Below are positions 23,703 through 35,900 of a stretch of DNA of 64,000 nucleotides, piece after piece (the first letter of the stretch is position 1; each line of letters opens with the position of its first letter). The notes beneath the pieces were generated by a model that made no database searches, was not told the DNA's origin, and saw nothing but the letters and a program-made list of their open reading frames with translations. Position numbers and translations under genes: made by a program. This DNA is from Pezicula radicicola (taxonomy: Eukaryota; Ascomycota; Leotiomycetes; Helotiales; Dermateaceae): assembly GCA_003008705.1 (NCBI GenBank), contig PDUO01000086.1:96375-160374 (forward strand), in the 5' to 3' direction.

Positions 23703-25245
23703 TCTACATAGCTATGCATGGTCACAGATATTTAGCAATTGCAAGAGGGGTTTCATAATTGAGAAATGACTTTAATGCACATGGCCTCTCTTTAAGTGGT
23801 GAGATCTATATTGGATACGCATCTCCTTGCAGACTCTACGCATCTATAGACATTGACTTTGCAGTTTAGTTGGGATAGTGCAGACGAAAATGGCGTATCT
23901 CTGTTATGTGTTCTGCTAAGAGCGAATAAAAGGGGCGCGATTTATAGTACAATTACTAGACAGAATTATTCGTTGCTTCGAGGTACTACCCCACTAACAC
24001 TTACAACTACTATTCTATTTAGCCTACGTTAGCTATATACCTACTAACATTGCACAGGCTTTTAATATTAATATTTTAATAGTTAAGAGAACTATTAAAC
24101 TTAACTTATTATATAATAAAAGTACCTCTTAAGAGAGTTATTATAGAAAGAAAGAGTTCTCTAATTAAAATAGACAAGCTATATTAAGATAGATTTAACT
24201 TTATTTAAAGGATATATATATAAAGGTTAAGAAAGCTACTACTAGTAAATTCTATTACTAAATTATTAAGTATATATTATAAGAATATAGTATTTATAAT
24301 TAGTATATTAAAAAGTAATTATACCTTCTAAAGAAATATATAAATAAAAACTTAATAGAAAGTATAAGAGTACTAAATATACTTAGAGTAATAAGTGTTT
24401 AGTAGAGTATAGAAAGGGCTAGAGTATAGAATAAGTTGTTTATATAATAGTATAGAAATAGAATAAGAAGATAATCTCTATCTACTATAAGAAGAGATAT
24501 CTTAGTTATAGTATAAAGAGCCCTTTAAAGTATATTAAAGAGAATTAGCTATTCTAACCTATATATTTTAGACAGAGACTTTGAATTAAAGAAATATAGT
24601 TATTCTTTATACTCTTATATTAAAGTACTTTATAATTAGTCTTCTTATTCTTCTAATTTAAACTCTATTAAGTATACCTAGTTTTATATTAAAAAAAACA
24701 AGCTATATAGATATATTCTAAACTTAAAAGTTTAAAAGACTTAGAGGCAGCTATTTATCTTTATAGTATAGAGTATACTAGATAGAGTAAAAGTATATAT
24801 TAAGGTAAAGAGATAGTGTACTAAGGACTAGGTAGTTAATTTTTTTAGGAGTTAGAATTTAACTATTTACAATACTAAGGGTTAAGAATCAAAGCTATTA
24901 AGCTAGTGGTTATAGAATTATAATAGATAGTAGAGGGGGTGGTTTTGGGAATACATTAGAGCGACGAACATTTCTGGCTAGTGATTGTAGCTAAGCGAGG
25001 GCAAACAGGCCGAGCTTAGCTACATGACTATTCCATGAACTACACTTCAACAGATTAATAACTGTTTAGAGATTCTTTTCAATAGGTCCTGCTGCCTTTA
25101 GAAATGCCATAACTAACGTATTAATGGTGCACATGGTTACTCGTAGGTGAACTTCATTTCTAAAGAAGGCTTTTCTAACAAATTTCCAACACTTCCTATT
25201 CATTCCGAACCTCCAAATCTGCACCCAGTATCTATCCTATCTACA
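23703..25245. other. AT-rich RIP-affected island between ligase and oxygenase
   Basis: About 1.5 kb. From about 24050 to 24900 the DNA is extremely AT-rich and nearly devoid of CA and TG dinucleotides, the signature left by RIP on repeats. No coding capacity remains. A possible terminal inverted repeat bounds the island (listed separately). Confidence 0.7.
23969..24968. mobile_element. Possible RIP-degraded DNA transposon with imperfect terminal inverted repeats
   Basis: The left end reads ttcgttgcttcgaggtacta and the right end, on the opposite strand, reads ttcgtcgctctaatgtattc. They agree over much of the first 25-30 bp, with C-rich tracts following on both sides. The 1,000 bp between them are the RIP island. 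The left end is preceded by TA. The match is imperfect, so the boundaries are tentative. Confidence 0.35.
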
Positions 25246-26323
25246 TCAAACAACTATCTTCGCCAGTGGCTCCATACCACCCGTGATGCGGTTGTCCATT
25301 GCATGCACGTCGTGGTTCTCCCTGAACACATCAAACTTCTCGTCATGCCACTCCCGCGCCGTTTTGAGACTGCCCATCGAGTCCTTGAAAACGGTGGCAT
25401 CGGTCGCGCGCAGGAAATAGACAAAGCTGTCACGATGTTCCTCCCAGTGGTCGGTCAGCGGCAGGACACGGTGGATGGCTGACTTGAGCCGATTACCGGA
25501 CAGGAAGCGCATCGAGTCGCCAATGTTAACCACCAGGTGGTTCGGCTTCGGTTCCACCCAAAGCCATTCATCGAGATGGGCCGGATCAAGGATCTGAAGG
25601 CCCCATTCCTGGCAAAATATCAAGGTCAGGCTTCCTACATCGGTGTGTTTGTGGGTGCCGATGCCGTCGTCGTTTCCTGTCCAGGCTGGGTAGCGAATAA
25701 AAGAGAATGTTGATCGAGAAGCATCTGATGGTCTGTGCGCAGCCAAGATGGCGCCGTCGGGGTCTCCTAAACCAGCGGCGAGGTGGTTGATGACATTGAG
25801 CGCTATTGCGTGGGAGGTGGAGATATACCGCTTGAACAAGGCATGGTTGTCTTGGGCAATTCGAGGCAGTCGGGCAGTGCAGTTATCGTCATTTACTTCA
25901 GCTCGGAAAAACTGGTAGAATCTTAGCTGCAAATTGAGGTTGGTAGATGCCTAATATACCTTGAGGCTTTCGTAGCCATCACGCGTGTTCTCCAATGCTC
26001 CTGCGGACGTCTTGGTAGGTTCATAACTTGATAGCCAGATTAGTTAGTCTCAACGCAGAGGATCTGGGCCAGACTTACCCGTGAGAATCGCTTTTGCGAT
26101 CATCGCACATCTTCACCTCGAGTGGCTGATCAAAATAGTCGCGACAAAGTTTCACCATGGCTTGGTAATCCTCTAGATACTCATGATTGCAGCCAACATC
26201 CAAATAGAAAAACCCGTGAGTTTGACATGCTTGTAGCAATCGTGCTGACTCGGCTTCGTCCCGGCCCAGAAGGCTGAGGTTGATTGTGGGCAACACCGCG
26301 GTGCTGGCTGGTGTTACAGACAT
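25246..26323 (-). CDS. 2-oxoglutarate/Fe(II)-dependent oxygenase (isopenicillin-N-synthase-like fold)
   Basis: Three exons: 26323-26079, 26026-25960 and 25926-25246, giving 330 residues. The N-terminal DIOX_N-like region (PTINLSLLGRDEAE, GFFYLDVG) is followed by the catalytic core. Iron ligands are visible as HTD (H198, D200) in HKHTDVGSLT and H256 in SAIHRV. The 2-oxoglutarate anchor is the RDS motif (R269, S271) in RDSFVYFLR. All are intact, so the enzyme should be active. The family hydroxylates, desaturates or cyclises small molecules using 2-oxoglutarate and O2. It is transcribed away from the NRPS gene over a shared 630-bp region, which argues for co-expression and for action on the peptide or on a free amino acid. 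Several such oxygenases hydroxylate Pro, Orn or Leu residues in echinocandin pathways. The actual substrate here is inference only. Confidence 0.9.
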
Positions 26324-26954
26324 AGCTGAGAACGAAGGAGTAGAAGTGAAGGAATTGATTCTTTGACCTCTAGACCCAACAATGAACGAGCAGTCACTGT
26401 TATTAAAGTGGGCTTTACGACCATGCGAATCCCTCTACCACCTCGCCGCACAAAGACAGACACTCGTGATAGATCGAATGCTCGGCGAGCATAGTATAGT
26501 ACGATGTGTACGGAGTACATGCATGTGTATGTTGGTGAACAGGGAGGGTCAAGCGAACAGGGTCAAGCATACAGGGTCAAGCAAAATACTCGGTCGGGCA
26601 CTCTAGACGACGGGCCCACCCGCTAGATCCTTGGTAAGGTACGAAGGATTACGCAACTGGGTCACATCGTTCCACACTTCGTTTAGCAGGGACCCTAGCT
26701 GCCAATGTGTTGTTTGCTAAATGGCTGTAAAAATGTTGGAAGGGTAAAAATACTGTAAAAACGCCAAGGTTTACAAGGCTGGCACGGCTTGTGGAGGCTG
26801 AAATTGGCGACATATCCAATCTAGCAGCGACTATTTAAGATATACAGTAGCACCTACCCAACATGTCAGTAAAATCGACATTGACTAGAAATTTGTAACT
26901 GTCTAAACTACTTGCTTTACATTGAAAAGATCGAATATTGAACGAAGTGAAACG
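26324..26954. promoter_or_regulatory. Divergent promoter region of oxygenase and NRPS
   Basis: A 631-bp region upstream of both genes. It contains three copies of gggtcaagc at about 26546, 26560 and 26574 (13-14 bp spacing), and a near-palindromic gtacggagtac at about 26508-26518 with a CGG triplet, the core recognised by many Zn2Cys6 factors. These are candidates only. Confidence 0.5.
26546..26582. repeat. Three tandem copies of an ~13-14 bp unit in the NRPS upstream region
   Basis: Each unit resembles acagggtcaagc. The copies follow gaac, gaac and atac. The position in a divergent promoter suggests a possible cis-regulatory array, though simple slippage duplication is equally possible. Confidence 0.6.
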
Positions 26955-29900
26955 ATGGGAAAGCTACAGAATGGAGGTACCAGCCTGGGCGAGGCCGAAG
27001 AGAAATTCCGAGCAATATACGCCGACGTCCTCCAGCTCCCGCTGGTAAAAGTCAATCCTGAAAAGTCCTTTGTCGAGCTAGGGGGGGACTCTATGTTGGC
27101 AATTGAGCTGATGGCTCGATTCCGAGAGATGGGTGTTTCGATGGAAATTCTTGATATCCTTCAAGCAACCACAGTGTTGCAGCTTTTCCGCCAAGCTGCG
27201 GCTCAGATGCTACAGAGGACCACCGAGGAAGAAAATGAGCATCTTCCTATTGCACTGAGGCTGCAGCAGCTCGAAACATCGGGCAGTTCAGCCGCGACGA
27301 CACCTTCGGGCAGTTCAGGCGTGACGACGCCTTCGGAAACACAGACCCAAGATGTGCCCGTCGACATTCCAACGTCAATCCTGCACAATATCGAAGGTGT
27401 ATATGACTGCTCGCCAATGCAGGAAGCACTCCTGTTCAGCCAACTCAAAGTGCCAGAATTATATCAATGTTCATACCAGTTTGAGGTCAAGCCGACCGAC
27501 GCGAATCGCCCAATCGACGTGTCTCGCCTGGACCGTGCATGGAAGAGAGTCATCGCCCGTCATTCTATCTTGAGGACCATCCTGATCCGGAATCCCTCCC
27601 GCGACGGCCACTTCATCCAGATTGTCTTGAAAGAATCCTTTGCTCCCATCCGTCACTCGACTTGCGACTTGGATCCGCCAGATGTAAACACTGATTTCCC
27701 AAACCTCCCACTACTCGAATATGCGCTTCCGCACCGTGTGACCATCATCCGGTCGCGAGCCAACAAAGTCTTTTGCCGGTTCGACGTTAGCCATGCTGTA
27801 ATCGATGGTGAATCGCTTCCAGTGCTGGTGAGAGATCTGTGTCTAGCCTACCGCGAGGAGCCTCACTGGCCTTTCGCCCTGGACTTTACCGCCTATACTA
27901 CGTATCTGCAGAGCCTGGATGCCAAGCAGGCAACGGCATACTGGACAAAATATGTCGCCGACATCGAGCCCTGCAACTTCCCTATCCTGGATGGACAGCC
28001 ACAGAATGACCGACTGCAGAACGTGACAAGAAAGCTCGAAATCCCGTACGCCTCCATCCATGCCTTTAGCCAAAGACAAGCGGTCACGCTATCAACTATT
28101 TGTCAAGCAGCTTGGGCTTTGGTTCTGCGCTGCTTCACCGGGTCCGACCGTGTATCATTCCTGTATCCCGCTTCCTCCAGACACCTTCCACTGGATGGCA
28201 TCCAAGATGCCGTCGGGCCTCTACTAAATATACTGATGTTCCATCAAGACATCGATGGTGCCATGACTGCCGCCCAACTTCTCCAGCAGATACAGCTAGA
28301 TGCGGCGCACCATCTCAAATATCAAGAAAGCTCTTTGGGAAAGGTGAAGGGGCACGCGCATTCCGAAATCCGGAACCTTTGCAACACCAGTGTTTCACTC
28401 CAGAGGAAGGCAAGTTCGGGTTTGGCTGCAGACTCTGAGGTATATATGGAACTACATGACAAAAGAAACCCTTCCGAGGTAAGAGTCCTGGAAGACTCCT
28501 TTGTGAAAACAGCGAATCAGTAGATGACTTGACGATAACAGTATGCCATCTCCCTCAATCTCGAGTTTGACCGCGGCGGTGTTTATATTGACCTTGGCTA
28601 TTGGACATCACACCTCAGTGAGTGGCAAGCAGGTAACGTAGTATCCACCTTCCAAAAAGCAGTTTCCTGCATCTTGAATAGCCCCAATGAACCCGTTATG
28701 AATCTTAATCTCTTTAATGAAGAAAGTAAAAAGCAGGTCATGGCTTGGAATAGCTACCAAGGGATCGAAACGATGGACCAGGACATGCTCCATCACGGCT
28801 TCGAACGACAAAGCGAGGCATCACCGGACGCAGAAGCTCTCTGTTCGTGGGATGGCTCCCTTACATACCGCGAGCTGAACACACTGTCGTTACGGTTGGC
28901 GTGTCATCTCGTGGACCTTGGTGTTGGCCCAGAAGTCATGGTGCCGCTCTGCTTCGACAAGTCCACCTGGGCCATCGTGGCCGAACTCGCCATCCTAAAA
29001 GCAGGTGGCACCTATATACCTCTAAATCCATCGCATCCGGACAGCCGGCTCAAGATAATTCTTCGAGATGTCGATGTCAGCATCCTGCTTACTGGGCCGC
29101 AATACGTAGAGCGTTTTGCAGATCTGGCGCCCCATGTGGTCGCCGTCGAGCCATCGCTGCTTGCACAATTGTTAGAGCCCACCCAGACCCAAGTGTGTGC
29201 ATCTGTGAGGCCAGAGAACGTAGCGTTCGTAATATATACCAGTGGCAGTACGGGCGTGCCAAAGGGTGTGGTCCTTCAACATAACTCGCTTTATAGAGGT
29301 GTGCGAGCAATTGGCGAGGCAACTGGTTTTGGGGCTACTACCCGGGCTGTTCAATTCGCTGCATATACGTTTGATGCACACATTCAGGACATCTATGCTA
29401 CTCTTTTAGCAGGAGGCTGTGTGTGTGTCATCTCAACCCACGAGCGCATGAATGATCTCGCTGGGGCAATGCGGCGAACCCGCTCCAACTTGGCCGGCTT
29501 CACTACGACCGTCGCCGGGCTGCTTGACCCACGAGATGTTCCCCTCCTTAAAACCATTCTGCTCGGTGGTGAGCCTGTCAAAGCAGAAGGTATATATCGC
29601 CGTTCACTGCGTATACTCAGATGATTATAATGTATACTGACGTACATCTATAGTGGTCGAAAGATGGGGTGCCCACGCTACTATATTCAACGCTTTAGGG
29701 CACTCGGAAAACTCAATAAACACCACGTGCAGTACAAGACTCATGGATCCGCAGAAAGCTACGAACGTTGGTCTCTCCCTGGCAGGTAACCTCTGGGTGG
29801 CCGACCAATTTAGCACCGACCGCCTGTGTCCGCTAGGTGCTATCGGAGAGCTTTTGATTGAAGGGCCACTGCTCGCACGTGGGTATCTTAACGACGTGGC

Positions 29901-32900
29901 AAAAACTGCCGCTGCATTCATCACCGACCCAAAATGGATAGATGAGTATCACATAGGAGGTAGAGGACGGCGCATGTATAAGACGGGCGATCTCGTGCGC
30001 TATTGTGAGGATGGGTCGCTGATCTATTGCGGCCGAAAGGACACCCAAGTCAAGATCCGTGGCCAGCGTGTAGAAATTGCAGAAATTGAATCCTGCATCA
30101 AAAACAATATGGAGCCACGTAGCTGTACTGTTGCGGTAGAGCTTTTGAAAGCAAGAGATGGCCGAGATGGGCCGATGTTGGCAGCATTCATCGGCAACCT
30201 AGAGTCCGAAGCCAAAGGTAATTCCGAAGGGGATGCAGACTTGATCGACCGCAGTAAGTCAAACGATGACCATGGCCACGGCCATATCAATGAGATGCAT
30301 ACGCTGACATCAATGCGAATAACATCAGTGCAGGCGAGATTCATCAGCCTCCAGAAGCTGCTAGCACAGTTCCTTCCATCCTACATGATTCCTTCCCTCT
30401 ACGTTCCACTACTACGCCTTCCCATCAACCCTTCAGGCAAGCTAGATCGCGTCCAGCTGCATCGACAAGCAGATGCCTTCACCGCCACCCAGCTGGCGGC
30501 GTACAGCCTTACCAATGTCAAGGATATCAAGCGCCAGCCATCGACGGACATGGAAGGGCGACTCCAATCGCTGTGGAGCGCCATGCTGGGCATTGCGACT
30601 GCCGCGGCCATCGGTGTCGACGACGACTTCTTCCAGCTGGGAGGCGACTCGGTTGCATCCATGAGGTTGGTGGCAATGGGGGCAAAGCACAACGTCCGGT
30701 TGAGCGTTGCGGACATCTTCCGTTGCCCAACTCTGCAGCAGATGGCCTTGGTCGCCACGCTTGAGGCTGACGGGCACCCAGAGGCCGAGGTGCAAGTTGA
30801 GCGCTTTGAGTTGTGGGACGAGATGCAGGAGCAGAAGCAGAATGGCCCTGGCAGCTCCAAGAGTAGTTGTCTTGAGCACGTCGCCGTGGAGTGCGACGTT
30901 CGTGTCGACGAGGTGGAGGATGTCTATCCGTGCACGCCCCTGCAGGAGGCGTTGATGGCCATCTCGGCCCGGAACCCAGAGCATTACATCGCCCGGCAAG
31001 TGTTCGTGTTGCCGGCGTCGGTGGATCGGAGCCGCTTTGTCGACGCGTGGGAGAAGGTGTCGGAGCTCAATCCCATCCTGCGGACGCGGATCGTGGCTCA
31101 CGAGTCAGGATCGCTGCAGGTGGTGATTGCGGGCCGCATTGCTTGGAGTGCGACGGCCGATGAAGCCGAGCCGACGATGGCCCATGGGAAGCCCCTCGTG
31201 CGATATGCGATGCTTGACGACAGTGTGTTTGTGTGGACCATCCACCATGCCCTCTATGACGGCTGGAGCAGTATGGCCCTGTTCGATCAGGTGGCCGCCT
31301 TCTACAGCGGGACGGCTCCGAGTGCGCCCACGCCTTACACCAACTTTATCAGGTACCTGTCGCGCCAGCGTCAGGACCATGGAAACCCTACCCCAGCCGC
31401 CGTGGCCTTTTGGACATCCCAGTTCAGCGGCAACCTAGGCACGAAGAGCTTCCCGCCCTTCCCCAGCCACGTCTCCTCCTCCTCCTCCCAGTACCAGCCA
31501 CGCGCTAACTCCCGCATCAGCCAGCGGATAGCCACAGTGCCACCCCACCGTCGCAGCCACAGCCACATCCGGACGCCGACCCTGATACGCGCCGCATGGG
31601 CGGTCGTGCTCTCGCACTACTGCGATACACCAGATGTGGTGTTTCCCGTGGCTCTGTCGGGCCGGAACGCACCCGTGCCGGGGATCATGGAGATGGTGGC
31701 GCCCACGCTGACATCGGTCCCAATAAGAGTCAGCGTGGGGGCTGGCGACACGGTGGCCGGGTACTTGGAACGCGTCCACCTGCAGGCCGTGGCGATGATG
31801 CCGTATGAGCACGTGGGCATGCAAGACATCGCACGGTTAAGCCCCGAGATTGGCGAGGCCGTGCTGGGGATGCGGCACATGTTCCTTGTTCAGCCACGTG
31901 CGGAGCGTAGCGAAGAGGCCATGCTGATGGGCATTCGAGCGGAACATGCCGAAGTGCAGAATTTCGACTCGTATGCGCTGATCGTGGAGTGCAGCCTGGA
32001 AACTGGCCGTGATGATGATGGTGATGCGGTTGTTGTCGAGGCCCGCTTTGACGAGTCCATCATTAGCCAGGAGACGATGCGGACAGTGCTCGACCACTTC
32101 GAACACGTAGTATCGCTGCTGAGCACGTCGAGCAGCAACACGATGCTCCGAGACCTCGCCGTGGCCGGTCCGAAAGACATGCAGCGAATTCGGGCTTGGA
32201 ACAACAACAACCCAGAGTCCATGGCTGTCCATGCATGTCTCCATGAGACCATCCACCAGCAAGCCGTGCGCCGGCCCGACGCGCCTGCCGTATCGTCCTG
32301 GGACGGTGACCTCAGCTACAGCGACCTGGACACGCGTGCCTCGCAGCTCGCCCAGTATCTGATGGCCAAGTGGAGCGTGGGCCCGGAAGTCAGTGTTGCC
32401 CTCTGCTTCGGGAAATCCACCTGGCACGTGGTTTCCATGCTGGCCGTCTTGAAGGCAGGCGGCGTGTGTGTCCCGCTGAACCCGGCACATCCTCCGAATC
32501 GCATCCAGTACATGCTCCAAGCCGTGCAGGCCCCCGTGGTATTGACTGCTGCAGAACATGTGCATCTGTTCGATCCCGCGGCCATAGTGGTAGTTGATGC
32601 TCCTTCCATAAAAGCACTCCCTCTGCTAGCGCCAGCGTCTCTATGCGCCTCGGTCCGTCCCCATCATGCAGCCGTCATCGTATTTACCTCCGGCAGCACA
32701 GGTGTGCCCAAGGCTGTCGTCCTCACGCACATGTCCCTGAGCACCATGATGTCCGTGCAAGGACCTCCCATGGGTTTCAATACGACCACGAGAGTGTTGC
32801 ACTTCGCTGCACCGAGCTTTGACGTGAGCAATAGCGAGATCTTTACCACCTTGGTCCACGGTGGCTGTATCTGTATCCCGACCGATGCACAGCGTCTAGA

Positions 32901-35900
32901 CGATTTGGCAGGGGCCATCGCTTTGGCAGACGTGAATTGGCTGTTCATGACGCCGAGTCTAGCGGAAATCCTCACGGTTGACCATGTACCCACGCTCAAG
33001 ACCTTGGTGCTTGGGGGGGAGACGATGCAGCAGAGTGTTGTGTCCCGATGGGCCGGCAAGGTTCGTCTCGTCAACAGTTTTGGCCCGTCCGAGTCGTCCA
33101 TCTGGAGTTCGTTGGCCCTCCTGCAACCCGGCATGGCGGCGGCAAACATTGGCCGCAGTCTCGGCTCAAACTTCTGGATCACGAATCCACTCGACCACGA
33201 TCAGTTATCTCCTGTAGGCGCAGTTGGCGAGTTGTTGATCGAGGGTCCCATCTTGGCTCGGGGATATTTGCATGACGAAGAGAGGACCGACTCGGCCTTT
33301 ATATACAACCCAGCCTGGGTGGGCCACTGTGGGTTAGGAGACGGCCAACGCCATCGAATGTATAAGACCGGCGACCTGGTCCAGTACTGCCCTGATGGGT
33401 CGCTAGTATACCTGGGCCGGAAAGATAAACAAGTGAAGATCCGTGGCCAGCGTGTAGAAATCACTGAGATAGAGCACTGTCTCAGAGAGAATGTCCCACA
33501 AGCAGCACATGTCAATGCTGTTGCGGTTGAGGTAGTGACACCAGCAAAGTATCCGAGCAGACAAATCCTCGCCGCTTTTCTTGCACTATCGTCCACGGAG
33601 AATGGGAACAAAGACAGCAATCGAGAAGGCGGCAACAGCAGCCCTGAGCCGCTCCCTATGTCGCCCGCCCTCCAGACAGAGCTTCTCCGCGCTCAGGCCT
33701 CGTTGGCTGAGGCCCTTCCTACATATATGATCCCGTCACTATACGTGCCCATACGAAGCCTCCCAATGAACACATCTGGGAAAGTAGACCGCGGTACATT
33801 GCATCGCCTTATTGATACCTTCAGCAACGATTTACTATCCTCGTACCAGCTCGCCGAGGAGGTCAAGCGTTTGCCTACAACAGACAAGGAGGTCCAATTG
33901 CAAGGTCTATGGAGCCAAGTCCTGGGAGATGTCACGATTGGGGCGGATGACAGTTTTTTCCGCCTAGGTGGTGACTCGGTCGCTGCGATGCGGCTTGTGG
34001 CGGCATGTCGCAAGGCAAGCATGGTGCTCACTGTCGCCGACATATTTCGCTGTCCCAAGTTATGTGACATGGCAGTCGTCGCCCATTTCCTGGGCGATGA
34101 TGAAAGATCGGCATTGGAAGGGAATGTAGAGAGATTTGCGCTATGGAATTATGACAGGTAAGTCGCGATAAAGCATAAATCAATTCACAATCGCCGTATT
34201 TCCGGTAGCCACTGAAGTTGACTCTAATATCGTTCTTATAGCAGCCCCAAATCCGTAGCTAAGGTGGCAGCGGAATGCAATGTTACCCCCGACCAAATCG
34301 AAGACATCTATCCATGTACACCTCTGCAAGAAGGCCTCATGGTGCTTGCGACGAACCAGAATGCTTACGTTTCACGAAATGTGTTTGACCTACCAGAATC
34401 AATTGACCTGGCCCGTTTTCAAGCGGCCTGGCAGACTCTTGTCAACCTTCATCCCATTCTAAGAACACGAATCGTCGCAGGTCAAGGATCGAGAACTGCC
34501 TCTTCGTCACTGCAGGTAGTGGTCAAAGAACAGATTTTGTGGCAGAGGCATACAAACTTGACAGAATATATAGAGAAAGACAAGCAGGTCCCAATCATGT
34601 TTGGCGGTCCACTCAGCCGCTACGGCATTATTAAGCAGGGCGCAGATGGGGACGGAAATGAAAGTAGTGCGTTTGTGTTTGTGTGGACCGCCCACCACGC
34701 AGTCTACGACGGCTGGTCCTCCCAAGCACTTCTGCAGCAGTTGGAGCAGCTGTATCATGGTCGTGCTATCGCACCAACGCTACCATTCAATCGTTTCATA
34801 CAGTATCTCGTCAACTCGGACCTCACTGCTGCAGAGGAATATTGGCGATCACAACTTGATAATGGAAGTCAGCTTCCTGCAGCCTTTCCACCACCCTCTT
34901 CAACCACCACATACCAACCCCAAGTCAACGAGACCTGCCGCCAGTTTTTTAGTATGAAGCGCGAAGCGCAAGCCTCAGTAGATATCCTGGATTCGACCGT
35001 GATTCGGGCAGCCTGGGCCTTGGTGGTCGCCCGATTCGTGGATTCCAGCGATGTTATCTTCGCTGTTACCCTATCTGGCCGCAACACACCTCTGGTTGGT
35101 ATCATGGATATGATCGCGCCAACTATCACCACAGTGCCTCTGCGTGTACATGTCGACCAGCAGCAGAGCATGGCGGACTATCTCATGCAGATCCAAAGAC
35201 AGGCCGTAGAGATGATCCCATTTGAGCATACGGGGCTGCAAACTATCGCACGATGGGGCGCGCAAACTTCAAATGGTCGGACGCAAGCCCTAAACCTGCA
35301 GCACCTATTTGTGGTTCAACCTGCGATGGAGCAGGACGGCCAAGCTCGCATGTTAGGTCTCCAAGCTAAGGAGCCAGATCTCGCAGGTTTCCACTCGTAT
35401 GCCCTAGTCATGGAGTGCGGAATCGTGGAGAAGGGCATCTCGGTAGAGGCTCAGTTTGACAATACCGTAGTCTCGGCGGCGCTTATGGAAAGTATGCTGC
35501 ATGCTTTTGGTGATACCCTTGCCCTGTTGGGCTGTGCAAAAGCGGACACAAAGCTCATTGATGTCGGTGGGGCTAGTGCGAGAGATCTGCAGCAGATTCT
35601 GGAATGGAACGACTTAAGGCCGAATCCAGTTGAAAGCTGCGTGCACAGTCTGGTCGAGGCCCAGGTACTGAGTCAGCCAGATGCCCCTGCGGTATGTTCG
35701 TGGGATGGAGATCTTACTTATCGCCAGCTGAACGATCTTGCGTCACGCCTCTCTCACAGGCTGGCTGGTCTCGGTGTCGGTCCTGAAGTGATTGTTCCGC
35801 TTTGCTTTAACAAATCGGTTTGGGGCATTGTGGCCATGCTAGCCGTTCTAAAGGCGGGAGGCGCATATGTCTCACTAAACCACGAGCACCCAGTGAATCG

